NCBI GenBank assembly: GCA_905235435.1 | Contig: CAJOLD010000016.1 | Coordinates: 1 to 39,760 of the forward strand | DNA from: an uncultured Lachnospiraceae bacterium | GTDB taxonomy: Bacteria; Bacillota; Clostridia; Lachnospirales; Lachnospiraceae | Direction of reading: 5' to 3' | DNA length: 39,760 nucleotides | Shown here: piece by piece, positions 7,236-16,476 of the stretch | Layout of the letters: every line of letters starts with the position of its first letter | How positions within the stretch are numbered: the first letter of the stretch is position 1 | The notes under the pieces: model-generated | Seen by the model: the letters and a program-made list of their open reading frames with translations, nothing else | Told to the model about the DNA's origin: nothing | Databases searched by the model: none | Made by a program: the position numbers and the translations under genes

Positions 7236-8759
7236 ATGGCGGGACAACTTTTATTTAAAGCGAATGGCGTAGGCAAGACCTACGGAATGAACACCGTTCT
7301 CCGCAACATCGACATGGAAATCTACAGCGGTGAGGTCATCGGCCTGATCGGCGAGAACGGCGCAGGGAAATCGACCCTGATGAAACTGATCGCGGGCGTT
7401 ACCAAGCCCTCCATGGGAAGCATGGAACTGATGGGACAGCCTTATTCCGTAAACTCCATTCTGGAGGCGAATAAGCACGGCATCGGCATGGTCTTCCAGG
7501 AGCAGTCGCTGGTGGCGAACCTGACGATCTCGCAGAATATCTATCTCGGCCGCGAGAAGAAGTATTCTACGATGGGATTTGTAAACTGGGCAAAGATGAA
7601 TGCGGACGCGAAGAAGGCGCTGGACCGCATCGGGATCGATCTTGACGTGACGAAGAAGGTCCGCGACATCGATTTCGCGATGCGCCAGATGGTCGAGATC
7701 GCGAAGGTGCTCGACGTCGTCACGGAGACGGCGAACGGACACGCGATCATCCTCCTGGACGAGCCGACGACGGTCCTCTCGGACGATGAGATCAAGGCTC
7801 TGTTCGAACAGGTCCGCAAGATGAAGGAAGCTGGCAACGCCATCATCTTCATCTCCCACAGACTGGACGAGGTCCTGGAGATCACGGACCGCATCTATGT
7901 ATTCAAGGACGGCGATGAGACGGGCGTGTTCCCGACCGAGGGCGCGGACACGAACATCCTTTACGAGCGCATGGTCGGCCGCGTCGCCACCGGTGAATTC
8001 TATATCGAGAACCGGCAGACGGTCGCGACGGACGAAGTCGTGATGCAGGTGCAGGACCTGAGCGTCTTCGGCGCGTTCAACCATGTTTCCTTCGACCTGC
8101 ACAAGGGCGAAGTGCTGGGCCTCTGCGGTGTTGAGGGATCCGGCAAGGAGGATGTGTGCGCGGTGCTGATCGGCGATATCGCGCCGACCTCCGGCAAGGT
8201 GATCATCGGCGGCCAGGAGAGGACGTTCAAGAATCCCTATAAGGCCAGACACGCCGGCATCCTTTCGGTTCCGAAGGAGCGCCGCGATGAGGGCATGATC
8301 GGTATTCTCTCGATCGAGAACAATATCGTCATCTCCCATATGGAGGCCCTTCAGGACGGGCTCATCCTCTCCGGAAAGAAGACAGAGAGGATCGCGAACG
8401 AATGGGTCAAGAAGGCCGGCGTCAAGTGTGTCGGCATCAAACAGCACATCAACCAGCTCTCCGGCGGCAATGCCCAGAAGGTCATCTTCGCGCGCGCCCT
8501 TGAGAGCCAATGCCCGGTGCTGATCCTGAACCACCCGACCCGTGGCGTGGATGTGGGCTCCAAGGAAGAGATCTACACCCTGATCCGTGAAATGACAGAG
8601 GCAGGCAATTCCATCATCGTGATCGGCGATACGCTGGATGAGTGCATCGGCCTTTCCAGCCGCATCATCGTTCTGAAGGATGGTCTCGTTACCGCCGAGT
8701 TCGACTGCCCTGTCGGGAGCAAGCCGACACAGATGGACATTGTCCAGACAATGATGTAA
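7236..8759 (+). CDS. Sugar ABC transporter ATPase, two nucleotide-binding domains (RbsA type)
   Basis: A 507-residue tandem ATPase that powers sugar uptake. Domain 1 (about 1-245) has an intact Walker A, GENGAGKST, at about 39-47 and Walker B ILLDEPTT with Asp175, followed by IIFISHRL. Its ABC signature is degenerate: the position of LSxGQ reads IDFAMRQMVEIAK. Domain 2 (about 260-507) has the relaxed P-loop CGVEGSGKED and a canonical LSGGNAQKV signature, then LNHPTRGVDVGSKEEI, where the Walker B region has Asn-His in place of the usual Asp-Glu pair. This asymmetry means one composite ATP site is probably catalytic and one mainly structural, as in other RbsA/MglA proteins. It lies 14 bases after permease 1 and has GGGAGG before the ATG. 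Confidence 0.92.
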   Translation: MAGQLLFKANGVGKTYGMNTVLRNIDMEIYSGEVIGLIGENGAGKSTLMKLIAGVTKPSMGSMELMGQPYSVNSILEANKHGIGMVFQEQSLVANLTISQNIYLGREKKYSTMGFVNWAKMNADAKKALDRIGIDLDVTKKVRDIDFAMRQMVEIAKVLDVVTETANGHAIILLDEPTTVLSDDEIKALFEQVRKMKEAGNAIIFISHRLDEVLEITDRIYVFKDGDETGVFPTEGADTNILYERMVGRVATGEFYIENRQTVATDEVVMQVQDLSVFGAFNHVSFDLHKGEVLGLCGVEGSGKEDVCAVLIGDIAPTSGKVIIGGQERTFKNPYKARHAGILSVPKERRDEGMIGILSIENNIVISHMEALQDGLILSGKKTERIANEWVKKAGVKCVGIKQHINQLSGGNAQKVIFARALESQCPVLILNHPTRGVDVGSKEEIYTLIREMTEAGNSIIVIGDTLDECIGLSSRIIVLKDGLVTAEFDCPVGSKPTQMDIVQTMM

Positions 8760-8774
8760 AGGCGGGAGGTTAAC

Positions 8775-9743
8775 ATGGCAGCAGAAAACGGAAAAACGAA
8801 ATTTTCATTACAGTTCTTAAGCAAGTACATGTATCTGCTCAGTATCGTGGTCGTGTTCGCGATCTTTACGATCCTGCAGCCGAATTTCCTCAGTCTGTAC
8901 TCGATCCAGAATATGTGCAGCGAGATCGCGCCGAGACTGATCATGGCATGCGGCCTGACTTTCATCATTTACACGGGCGGCATTGACCTCGGCGCAGGCT
9001 ACATGGTCTCCGCGACCTGCGTTCTGACCGGTCTGTATCTGCCGAAGGCCGGCAACTGGATCATCATCCTGGTCGCGCTCGCCGGCATCTGCATGGGCAC
9101 CCTGAACGGCCTGATCACCACAAAGCTGAAACTGCCGTCGTTCATCGTCACGCTCTGCACGCAGAACTTCTGGAACTATATCGCGCTGACGCTCTGCCCG
9201 GACGGTTCCGTGATCGTCCCGATGAATATGAGAAACGTCACCGAATGGATGACCGCTCCCATTCTCGGGCTCCCGGCGACCTTCTGGCTGTCCCTGGTCG
9301 GACTTGCGGCACTGTATGTATTCCAGCAGTTCACCAAGAACGGCCGCGCGATCTACTCGGTCGGCGCGAACGCGCAGGCGGCGCGCGTGGCGGGCGTCAA
9401 TATCGACGCCGCGCAGATCTCCGCATTTGCGGTCAGCGGCCTTTGCTGCGCCATCGCGGGCATCATGTATGCTTACAAGCTGAGAGCGGCCAACCCGACG
9501 GTCGGCTCCACGCTGCAGCTGTCCTCACTGGCGGCAGTCGCGCTGGGCGGCACCTCCATGGCCGGCGGCTTCGGCTCCGTGACCCGCACGCTCTGCGGCG
9601 TCATCACGATCACGGCGGTCACCTCCGGACTGAATATCCTGAGCGTCAACCCGCTGTGGCAGAACATTATCATCGGTATCATCCTGATCGTGGCAGTCAT
9701 CCTGAACTCCGACAACGGCGACAGGAACCTGATCATCAAATAA
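8775..9743 (+). CDS. Sugar ABC transporter permease 2 (RbsC type)
   Basis: A 322-residue second permease of the same family as permease 1, but clearly divergent. It has a short N-terminus, about eight to ten helices, YTGGIDLGAGYMVSAT (the equivalent of GxIDLS), GRAIYSVGANAQAARVAGVN and SLAAVALGGTSMAGGFGS. The gene follows the ATPase by 15 bases with GGGAGG before the ATG and ends the importer operon. Two unlike permeases flanking one ATPase suggest a heterodimeric channel. Confidence 0.9.
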   Translation: MAAENGKTKFSLQFLSKYMYLLSIVVVFAIFTILQPNFLSLYSIQNMCSEIAPRLIMACGLTFIIYTGGIDLGAGYMVSATCVLTGLYLPKAGNWIIILVALAGICMGTLNGLITTKLKLPSFIVTLCTQNFWNYIALTLCPDGSVIVPMNMRNVTEWMTAPILGLPATFWLSLVGLAALYVFQQFTKNGRAIYSVGANAQAARVAGVNIDAAQISAFAVSGLCCAIAGIMYAYKLRAANPTVGSTLQLSSLAAVALGGTSMAGGFGSVTRTLCGVITITAVTSGLNILSVNPLWQNIIIGIILIVAVILNSDNGDRNLIIK

Positions 9744-9765
9744 GCTTTGCAAGTAGTGTTGAAAA

Positions 9766-9808
9766 GGCGGCAGCCGCCGGATCTTCGATCCGGCGGCTGC
9801 CGCCCTGT
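9766..9808. terminator. Bidirectional terminator between ABC operon and aldolase operon
   Basis: An 18-bp perfect stem (9766-9783 with 9787-9804, loop TTC). On the plus strand it is followed by CTGTTTATTCTT; on the minus strand by TTTTC. It separates two convergent operons. Confidence 0.85.
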
Positions 9809-9838
9809 TTATTCTTATCTTTTATCCTGTCTGTTCTT

Positions 9839-10681
9839 TCAGAATTTGCTCAGTTCCATCTTCTTTTCAAGATACTCCATCAGAACGCCCTGGAGGTAGG
9901 TCGGGAAGTCGAGCATCCATCTGCCGTTCAGGTTGCGGGTGAATTCGCCCATCGTGTCGAGATAGAGCTGCAGGAACTCGGTGCCGACATTGAACTTGTT
10001 GATGCCGTTTACGAAGGCTTCCTCGAGCTGGTCATTCGGGATGCCGCTGCCGCCGTGGAGAACGAGGGGCGCGTCGGTCGCCGCGTTGATCTCGGCGAGG
10101 CGTTCGATCTGCAGATGCGGGGTCTCTTTGTAGAAACCGTGGGCGCTGCCGATGGCGACCGCGAGAGAGGTGCAGCCGCTGCGCTCGATGAAGTCCGCTG
10201 CGACATCCGGTTTGGTATAGAGATCCAGGTTGCTCTGCTCGGAGGCGGCGGCGAAGCCGACATGGCCGAGCTCGGCCTCGACGGTCACACCGAAGGCGTT
10301 CGCGACATCGACGACCTTGCGGGTATTGGCGATGTTCTCCTCGATCGGAAGAGAGGAGCCGTCATACATGACGCAGGAGAAACCGGCGCGGATGGCGCGG
10401 ATGATGTAGTTGAAATCGTAGCAGTGATCCAGATGCATGCCGATCGGAACGCTGACGGTGGAGGCGACGTCCTTCACAGCGGCCGCGAAGCCTTCCGGAT
10501 CGATCCATCTGTTGAGGGTGTGATGCTCCGGATAGAGCATGACCAGCACGGGCTTGCCGACGTTCTCGGCTGCGTGGCAGACAGAGTAGATCGTGTTGTA
10601 ATCGATCGCGTTGAAAGCGATGACGGAGGTATTTTTTTCAACAGCCATATCGAGGATATCTTTTACGGGTACAAGTGACAT
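9839..10681 (-). CDS. Class II (zinc) ketose-phosphate aldolase, FbaA/GatY/KbaY family
   Basis: A 280-residue zinc aldolase that reversibly cleaves a ketose (phosphate) into a three-carbon ketone unit and an aldehyde. Visible features: GMHLDHCYDF with catalytic Asp85 and zinc ligand His86, DGSSLPIEENI, VEAELGHVG (Glu ligand region), AIGSAHGFYK with His181, LVLHGGSGIP with His209 and the phosphate-binding glycines, and KFNVGTE. All zinc ligands are present, so it should be active. The exact substrate (fructose, tagatose or other) is not fixed; this is not obviously the housekeeping glycolytic enzyme because it is last in an operon with dhaK-like and dhaL genes. AAAGGAG lies about nine bases before the ATG. 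Confidence 0.85.
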   Translation of the reverse strand: MSLVPVKDILDMAVEKNTSVIAFNAIDYNTIYSVCHAAENVGKPVLVMLYPEHHTLNRWIDPEGFAAAVKDVASTVSVPIGMHLDHCYDFNYIIRAIRAGFSCVMYDGSSLPIEENIANTRKVVDVANAFGVTVEAELGHVGFAAASEQSNLDLYTKPDVAADFIERSGCTSLAVAIGSAHGFYKETPHLQIERLAEINAATDAPLVLHGGSGIPNDQLEEAFVNGINKFNVGTEFLQLYLDTMGEFTRNLNGRWMLDFPTYLQGVLMEYLEKKMELSKF

Positions 10682-10771
10682 TGTGTGATTCTCCTTTCAT
10701 GTTGTGAATGTTCCCTTTGTATATATGAGACCATTTTCCGCGCGCTCCCGCAGGGGGCACCCGGAAAAGGA

Positions 10772-11404
10772 TCAGGCAAAATAATCCGCGAGCGCCCGGA
10801 AGATCAGGCTCGTGGAGACCGCGCCGGAATCCGGATGTCCGACGGTCCGGTCACGGAAGTTTTTGGAGCGCCCGATGCGGGACTGCATGGGCTTCGTCGC
10901 TTCGGCGCCCTGCTCGGCGCCTTCCGCGCCCGCGCGGAAAAATTCGCTCACATCCGCGCCCTCGCGGGCAGCCTGTACCATTGCGTCCCTGGCGGCGGAG
11001 AGGGCGTCGTACATGGTCTTATCCCCCTTCGAGACCTTGCCGCGGCGGGCGATCGCCTGCGTGCCGAGGTCGATGTACCCGGCAAAATCCTGCACGGTGA
11101 CGGGATCCTTGTCCTTCAGGGCCTGGTGCCCTCCGATGAAGAGCGTCCCGTAGATAACGCCCGAGGTGCCGCCCATGACCTTGAGCAGCATCATGCCGGT
11201 CTCCCGCATGAGGGCGTCGGCGGTCTCGAACTGTTTGTCCTGCAGCATGGTGCGGACGGCCGAGAACCCGGTCTTCATCCCGATCCCGTGATCGCCGTCG
11301 CCGATAATGGTGTCCAGGTTCGTCAGCATGCCCTCCGCGTCAATGACGACGTCGCACGCGTGCAGCAGTGCTTCCTGAAGCTGGGCGGTCGTAATCGTAT
11401 TCAT
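10772..11404 (-). CDS. dhaL: DhaL-type ADP/ATP-binding kinase subunit
   Basis: A 210-residue protein of the DAK2/DhaL family, the nucleotide-binding half of dihydroxyacetone kinases. The magnesium-nucleotide motif is intact: NLDTIIGDGDHG with Asp31, Asp36 and Asp38. GGTSGVIYGTLF and GHPDSGAVSTSLIF, the other nucleotide-contacting loops, are also intact. ATG at 11404 has GGAGG nine bases upstream; ATG at 11410, three bases after it, is the alternative (212 residues). It sits between the DhaK-like gene and the aldolase gene, on the same strand. No DhaM (PTS donor) is in the window, so an ATP-dependent or distantly encoded PTS-dependent mode cannot be separated. Confidence 0.85.
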   Translation of the reverse strand: MNTITTAQLQEALLHACDVVIDAEGMLTNLDTIIGDGDHGIGMKTGFSAVRTMLQDKQFETADALMRETGMMLLKVMGGTSGVIYGTLFIGGHQALKDKDPVTVQDFAGYIDLGTQAIARRGKVSKGDKTMYDALSAARDAMVQAAREGADVSEFFRAGAEGAEQGAEATKPMQSRIGRSKNFRDRTVGHPDSGAVSTSLIFRALADYFA

Positions 11405-11449
11405 ACGCATCTACCTCCGTTGGGGCCTGCGGGAAAGAGCGCTGCGGCA

Positions 11450-12418
11450 TCAGAAAATATAGGATGTCGTATTGTACTTTTCCGCCAGATATTTCATCAG
11501 ATCCTTCGGGCAGCACAGCATGGAGACGCCGAAACCGTAGTAATAGTAGTGGCGCCCGAAATGGCCCGGCGTCATGCGGCGGATGGGGACGATCCCTTCC
11601 GCGTGCTTCATCATGGCGTGGGCAAAGATGTAAGTATCCTCGTAATTCGTGACAAAAGGCCGGTTGACCAGTACGCACAGGACCTCGTCCTCCTTCGGGG
11701 ACAGATCCTTAAGGAGGTGGTCGTAGGCCTTCGCGGCGGCGAACTCCAGGGAGAATTCCTCATCGAAGGTGATGCGCGCCGGCTCGCCGGAGATCCCGCG
11801 GCCGAGCTCGACAAGATTCTTCTCCGTGTCGAAGGAGACATTCAGGCTGGCCGTGCGGGTGCGCACCCTGCCGATCACATCGGTCAGCGTGCAAAGATCG
11901 GCACCCTCGCGCGCCATGAGCCCGGCGATGCGGATGCCGAAATGCTGCCCCAGAAGTCCCGTCCGCTCCTCGCGGGGAGCCGAAGGATCCACGGAAAGAC
12001 AGTCATCATTGTAGGTGATCAGACTGCTCTTTAAGCCCTCGATCTCCATGAGCTCCCGGGCCATGTCGTTATTCAGGCAGTCTCCCATAAAGTTGTTGTA
12101 GATCAGGAGATAGCCCGGCTTTGCGTCGATATATTTAGCCGCCTCGTAGATATCATAGGCGCTGGGTGCCGCGTGAAGTCCCCCTACGACGCTGGCGTCC
12201 GCCATGGACTGGCAGGTGACCATCGAGTCCGGGAAGGGAGCTCCGGCCCCGCCGGCGCTGACGATCAGGTTGACCCGGTCGTTCTCGATGGGGACGCGCA
12301 GCAGTGCCCGGTTGTTGAAGGAACCGGGGACCGTGCAGACCCGGTCGGGATGGATGGCGGCCATTGCCTCGGTGAAATCACTGGAGATCGTATCGGAGTT
12401 GCACAGGTTTGTGATCAT
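11450..12418 (-). CDS. Divergent DhaK-like (DAK1) protein lacking the key histidines
   Basis: A 322-residue protein with the DAK1 fold. Alignment from memory with E. coli DhaK: SAGGAGAPF replaces SGGGSGHEP, so His56 becomes Ala60; NNFMGDCLNN matches KNYTGDILNF and keeps the Asp (Asp113); ELGRGISGEP matches EFGVGIHGEP, so the substrate-anchoring His218 becomes Ser210. The C-terminal GFGVSMLCC strand matches GFSITLLKV. Thus the fold and one catalytic acid are kept, but covalent hemiaminal binding of dihydroxyacetone is impossible. The Phe/Tyr-rich RHYYYYGFG segment is also odd. ATG at 12418, eight bases after AAGGAGG, is preferred over 12424 (two bases). First gene of the operon dhaK-like, dhaL, aldolase. 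Function: likely a kinase or binding subunit with a different substrate. Confidence 0.75.
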   Translation of the reverse strand: MITNLCNSDTISSDFTEAMAAIHPDRVCTVPGSFNNRALLRVPIENDRVNLIVSAGGAGAPFPDSMVTCQSMADASVVGGLHAAPSAYDIYEAAKYIDAKPGYLLIYNNFMGDCLNNDMARELMEIEGLKSSLITYNDDCLSVDPSAPREERTGLLGQHFGIRIAGLMAREGADLCTLTDVIGRVRTRTASLNVSFDTEKNLVELGRGISGEPARITFDEEFSLEFAAAKAYDHLLKDLSPKEDEVLCVLVNRPFVTNYEDTYIFAHAMMKHAEGIVPIRRMTPGHFGRHYYYYGFGVSMLCCPKDLMKYLAEKYNTTSYIF

Positions 12419-12471
12419 GGTCATATCCTCCTTGAAACAGGCAGGAAAACGAAGCATGCCTTATATTCATC

Positions 12472-12500
12472 ATGATAGCATCCGCCCCTGTCCGCGTCAA
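12472..12500 (-). promoter_or_regulatory. Predicted promoter of the dhaK-like/dhaL/aldolase operon
   Basis: Minus strand TTGACG (12500-12495), 17 bases, TATCAT (12477-12472). Directly upstream of the -35 the minus strand is almost pure T/A for about 40 bases (12501-12541), like an UP element. Confidence 0.65.
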
Positions 12501-12552
12501 CAAAAAAACAAGAAAAAACAATTTAAAAAAATAAAATGAAATCCCAGAATTG

Positions 12553-12581
12553 TTGACAAAATGGGTGATTTTTAATATACT
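12553..12581 (+). promoter_or_regulatory. Predicted promoter of the DeoR-family regulator gene
   Basis: TTGACA (12553-12558), 17 bases, TATACT (12576-12581). The expected transcription start is near 12588, only a few bases before the ATG at 12592. Confidence 0.7.
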
Positions 12582-12591
12582 GATTTTGCAT

Positions 12592-13407
12592 ATGAACAAA
12601 AACGAAAGCATACGAAAGGACAAAAACAAGACTGTGTTTACATCGGAAAGGCAGAAACTGATAGAAGCCTACATACTTGAGCGCGGATCGGCGACCGTGC
12701 AGGAACTGTCGGGGAGGTTTCAGGTCTCGGCGGTAACGATAAGAAAAGATCTTGACGAGCTGGAGAAGGGCGATCTGGTCCAGCGCACGCACGGCGGCGC
12801 CGTATCGAAATATAAGTCTGCGCAGGGGGGACAGTTCCAGACGCTGACGGACCGGAACAGAGAAGAGAAGCAGCGGATCGGAAAGAAGGCGGTGAGTTTT
12901 ATAGAGAACGGGGACACGATTTTTCTGGACGCCTCCACGACCGCCCATGTGTTTGCGTCGCTTCTTGCGGAGGCGGGCTTTACGGGACTCACGGTGATCA
13001 CGACCTCCCTGTATGTCGCCCAGCTCCTCCTGGCGCAGGGCATCCGCGTCATCATGATCGGAGGGGAGATGAACCGGAACATCAACGCCGCCGAGGGGCC
13101 GGCCGCCCTGGAGCAGATCTCCGGGATGAGCGCCGACAAGGGATTCATCGGCGTAAACGGGATCGATAAGCAGTTCGGCTTTTCCGTGGACAGCCTGGAG
13201 GAGGCGGCGATCAAGCAGCGGAGCATCTGCCAGTCCTCCCGCAGGACCTTCATCCTTGCCGACTATACGAAGTTCAACCGCCGGTATATGGCCAGGATCT
13301 TCGGCACGGAAGAATGCGCCGCGGGCTGCCTGATCACAGACGGCCCGCGGGAGAATATCGATTATGGATTTCTGAAAAATAAAATGAAGCTTGTCTTTGC
13401 GGAGTGA
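12592..13407 (+). CDS. DeoR/GlpR-family transcriptional regulator
   Basis: A sugar-phosphate-responsive repressor, 271 residues from ATG 12592. The N-terminal winged helix-turn-helix reads ERQKLIEAYILERG, VQELSGRFQVSAVTIRKDLD and LVQRTHGGAV, which are hallmark DeoR segments. The C-terminal sensor domain, related to ribose-5-phosphate isomerase, has DASTTAHVFASLL, VITTSLYVAQLL, GGEMNR and KGFIGVNGID. The start is uncertain: ATG 12592 has no ribosome site and nearly coincides with the predicted transcript start, while GTG 12634 has GAAAGGA 13 bases upstream and gives the more usual short N-terminus (257 residues). Divergent from the dhaK-like operon, so it most likely controls that operon and perhaps the importer and kinase. 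Confidence 0.9.
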   Translation: MNKNESIRKDKNKTVFTSERQKLIEAYILERGSATVQELSGRFQVSAVTIRKDLDELEKGDLVQRTHGGAVSKYKSAQGGQFQTLTDRNREEKQRIGKKAVSFIENGDTIFLDASTTAHVFASLLAEAGFTGLTVITTSLYVAQLLLAQGIRVIMIGGEMNRNINAAEGPAALEQISGMSADKGFIGVNGIDKQFGFSVDSLEEAAIKQRSICQSSRRTFILADYTKFNRRYMARIFGTEECAAGCLITDGPRENIDYGFLKNKMKLVFAE

Positions 13408-13410
13408 CTC

Positions 13411-14391
13411 TTATTCGATTCCGGGGAAGACGATCCCGAACTGGCTGCGGATCTCGTCCATCTGCCGCATGATCCTGATCGTCTCCTGATGCGGCATCTC
13501 CGGGCACTCGAGGGCGCCGGCGCGGATCGCCCTGTCACAGGCAGCCACCTCGTACTCATAGCCGGTGATCTGCTCCGGCACGCGGATCTCCTGCTGCAGG
13601 ACAAGCCCCCCGGAAGTGCGCTTCCACAGGCGGACGACATCCGGGTTGTTGATATGGCTCACCTCGATATAGCCGTCCCTGCCGTAGATATAGCCGGTCT
13701 GGTCGGTCGCCGCGTAGATGGTGGTGAAAAGGGAGGCCATGCGTCCGTCTTTGTACTCGATAAAGATGCTGTCCTGCCCGTCGACACCGGTATCGGTCTT
13801 TACGCAGGAGGCGCTGATCCGCGCAATATCGTCGCCGAAGAACATGCTCGCGAAGTTCAGGGGATAGACCGAAAGGTCAAGAAGCGCGCCGCCGGCGAGC
13901 TCCGGGCGGATGATGCGCTCGTTCATATCGATCGGGTAGCCGAGGTTCGCGGTGAGCGTATGGACCTCGCCGATCTCCCCGGAGGCGAGCAGGCCGTTTA
14001 CGATCTCCCGGTAAGGCATATAGCGGGTCCAGATGGCCTCCGTAAGGAGCAGCCCGCGGCTTTTTGCAAAGTCGGTCATCGTCTCCGCCTGCCCGGCGTT
14101 GACCGAGAAAGCCTTCTCACAGAGCACATTTTTCCCTGCCTGGAGGGCAGCCATCGTCCACGTAAAATGGTGAGAGTGGGGGACCGCGATGTACACCAGG
14201 TCGATATCGGGATCCGCAAGCATCTCCGCGTAGGATCCGTATGCCGCGTCAAAGCCGAATTCTTTCCGGAACGCTTCCGCGCGTCCCGCGTCCCTGGCCG
14301 CAATGACCTTTCTTGTCACCAGCGGCATCCCGTTTACCGTTAAAGCCATGGAGCGGGCAATACCGCCTGCGCCGAGAATACCGATCTTCAT
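13411..14391 (-). CDS. Gfo/Idh/MocA-family NAD(P)-dependent oxidoreductase
   Basis: A 326-residue sugar-type dehydrogenase. The N-terminal Rossmann domain starts KIGILGAGGIARSMA and continues VYIAVPHSHHF; GKNVLCEKAFSVN is the family EKP-like motif (here EKA). The C-terminal alpha/beta domain carries the substrate site (GGALLDLSVYPLNF). It resembles the dihydrodiol/xylose dehydrogenase branch, but the substrate is unknown. The 3' end is three bases from the regulator's stop codon on the other strand, with no terminator between. The start ATG overlaps the stop of a mini-ORF (see repeat entry) and has GGGGAGG nine bases upstream. It may serve the sugar locus, or be co-transcribed with typA. Confidence 0.85.
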   Translation of the reverse strand: MKIGILGAGGIARSMALTVNGMPLVTRKVIAARDAGRAEAFRKEFGFDAAYGSYAEMLADPDIDLVYIAVPHSHHFTWTMAALQAGKNVLCEKAFSVNAGQAETMTDFAKSRGLLLTEAIWTRYMPYREIVNGLLASGEIGEVHTLTANLGYPIDMNERIIRPELAGGALLDLSVYPLNFASMFFGDDIARISASCVKTDTGVDGQDSIFIEYKDGRMASLFTTIYAATDQTGYIYGRDGYIEVSHINNPDVVRLWKRTSGGLVLQQEIRVPEQITGYEYEVAACDRAIRAGALECPEMPHQETIRIMRQMDEIRSQFGIVFPGIE

Positions 14392-14402
14392 AAAGCCGCC
14401 TC

Positions 14403-14430
14403 CCCGTTCATACCTTCCCGTTCATACCTT
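14403..14430 (-). repeat. Tandem 14-base repeat carrying two mini-ORFs
   Basis: CCCGTTCATACCTT is repeated exactly at 14403-14416 and 14417-14430. On the minus strand each unit reads AAGGTATGAACGGG, so each supplies an ATG. The first frame is MNGKV-stop, the second MNGEAAL-stop. The stop of the first overlaps the second ATG, and the stop of the second overlaps the oxidoreductase ATG, both as ATGA. Confidence 0.8.
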
Positions 14431-14433
14431 CTC

Positions 14434-16263
<1,830 letters not shown>

Positions 16264-16339
16264 ATTTCTCCTTCTTTTCTGCAAGTGACCTGTTTTGCAG
16301 ATCGTCTTTTCTTTCTTCCGACTGTGGACTATCTTTGCT

Positions 16340-16367
16340 ATTTTAACACAATTTATTCGGAAAACAA
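16340..16367 (-). promoter_or_regulatory. Candidate promoter of typA
   Basis: Minus strand TTGTTT (16367-16362), 16 bases, TAAAAT (16345-16340). The leader contains a CTGCAA/TTGCAG inverted pair. The -35 is weak. Confidence 0.4.
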
Positions 16368-16374
16368 GCCAAAC

Positions 16375-16403
16375 TTGCATTTCGGCGGGCGTTGTAGTAG
16401 TAT
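16375..16403 (+). promoter_or_regulatory. Candidate promoter of the cobO/dap/lysC operon
   Basis: TTGCAT (16375-16380), 17 bases, TAGTAT (16398-16403), about 70 bases before the first ATG at 16477. It is divergent from the typA promoter. Confidence 0.45.
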
Positions 16404-16476
16404 TAAAGAACTATCTGCGCCGTCGGCAGGTCCGGCGCGCCTGTCCTGAAAAGGGAAAGATGAGGGAAGAGAGAGA

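Noticed and set aside
7251..8534. 427-codon open frame antisense to the ABC ATPase gene
   Set aside because: Composition is that of a reverse-frame shadow (rich in Asp, Leu, Arg, His); the plus strand has complete ATPase motifs.
9245..10678. 477-codon plus-strand frame across permease 2, the terminator and the aldolase gene
   Set aside because: It crosses an 18-bp terminator hairpin and overlaps two firm genes; no family features.
9839..10681. Aldolase as the housekeeping glycolytic Fba
   Set aside because: The operon position with DhaL and the DhaK-like protein and the variant FNAIDYNT N-terminal region point to a dedicated catabolic enzyme, though this is not proven.
10685..12034. 449-codon plus-strand frame opposite dhaL and the dhaK-like gene
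   Set aside because: The minus strand carries DAK1 and DAK2 proteins with ribosome sites; the plus frame is a shadow.
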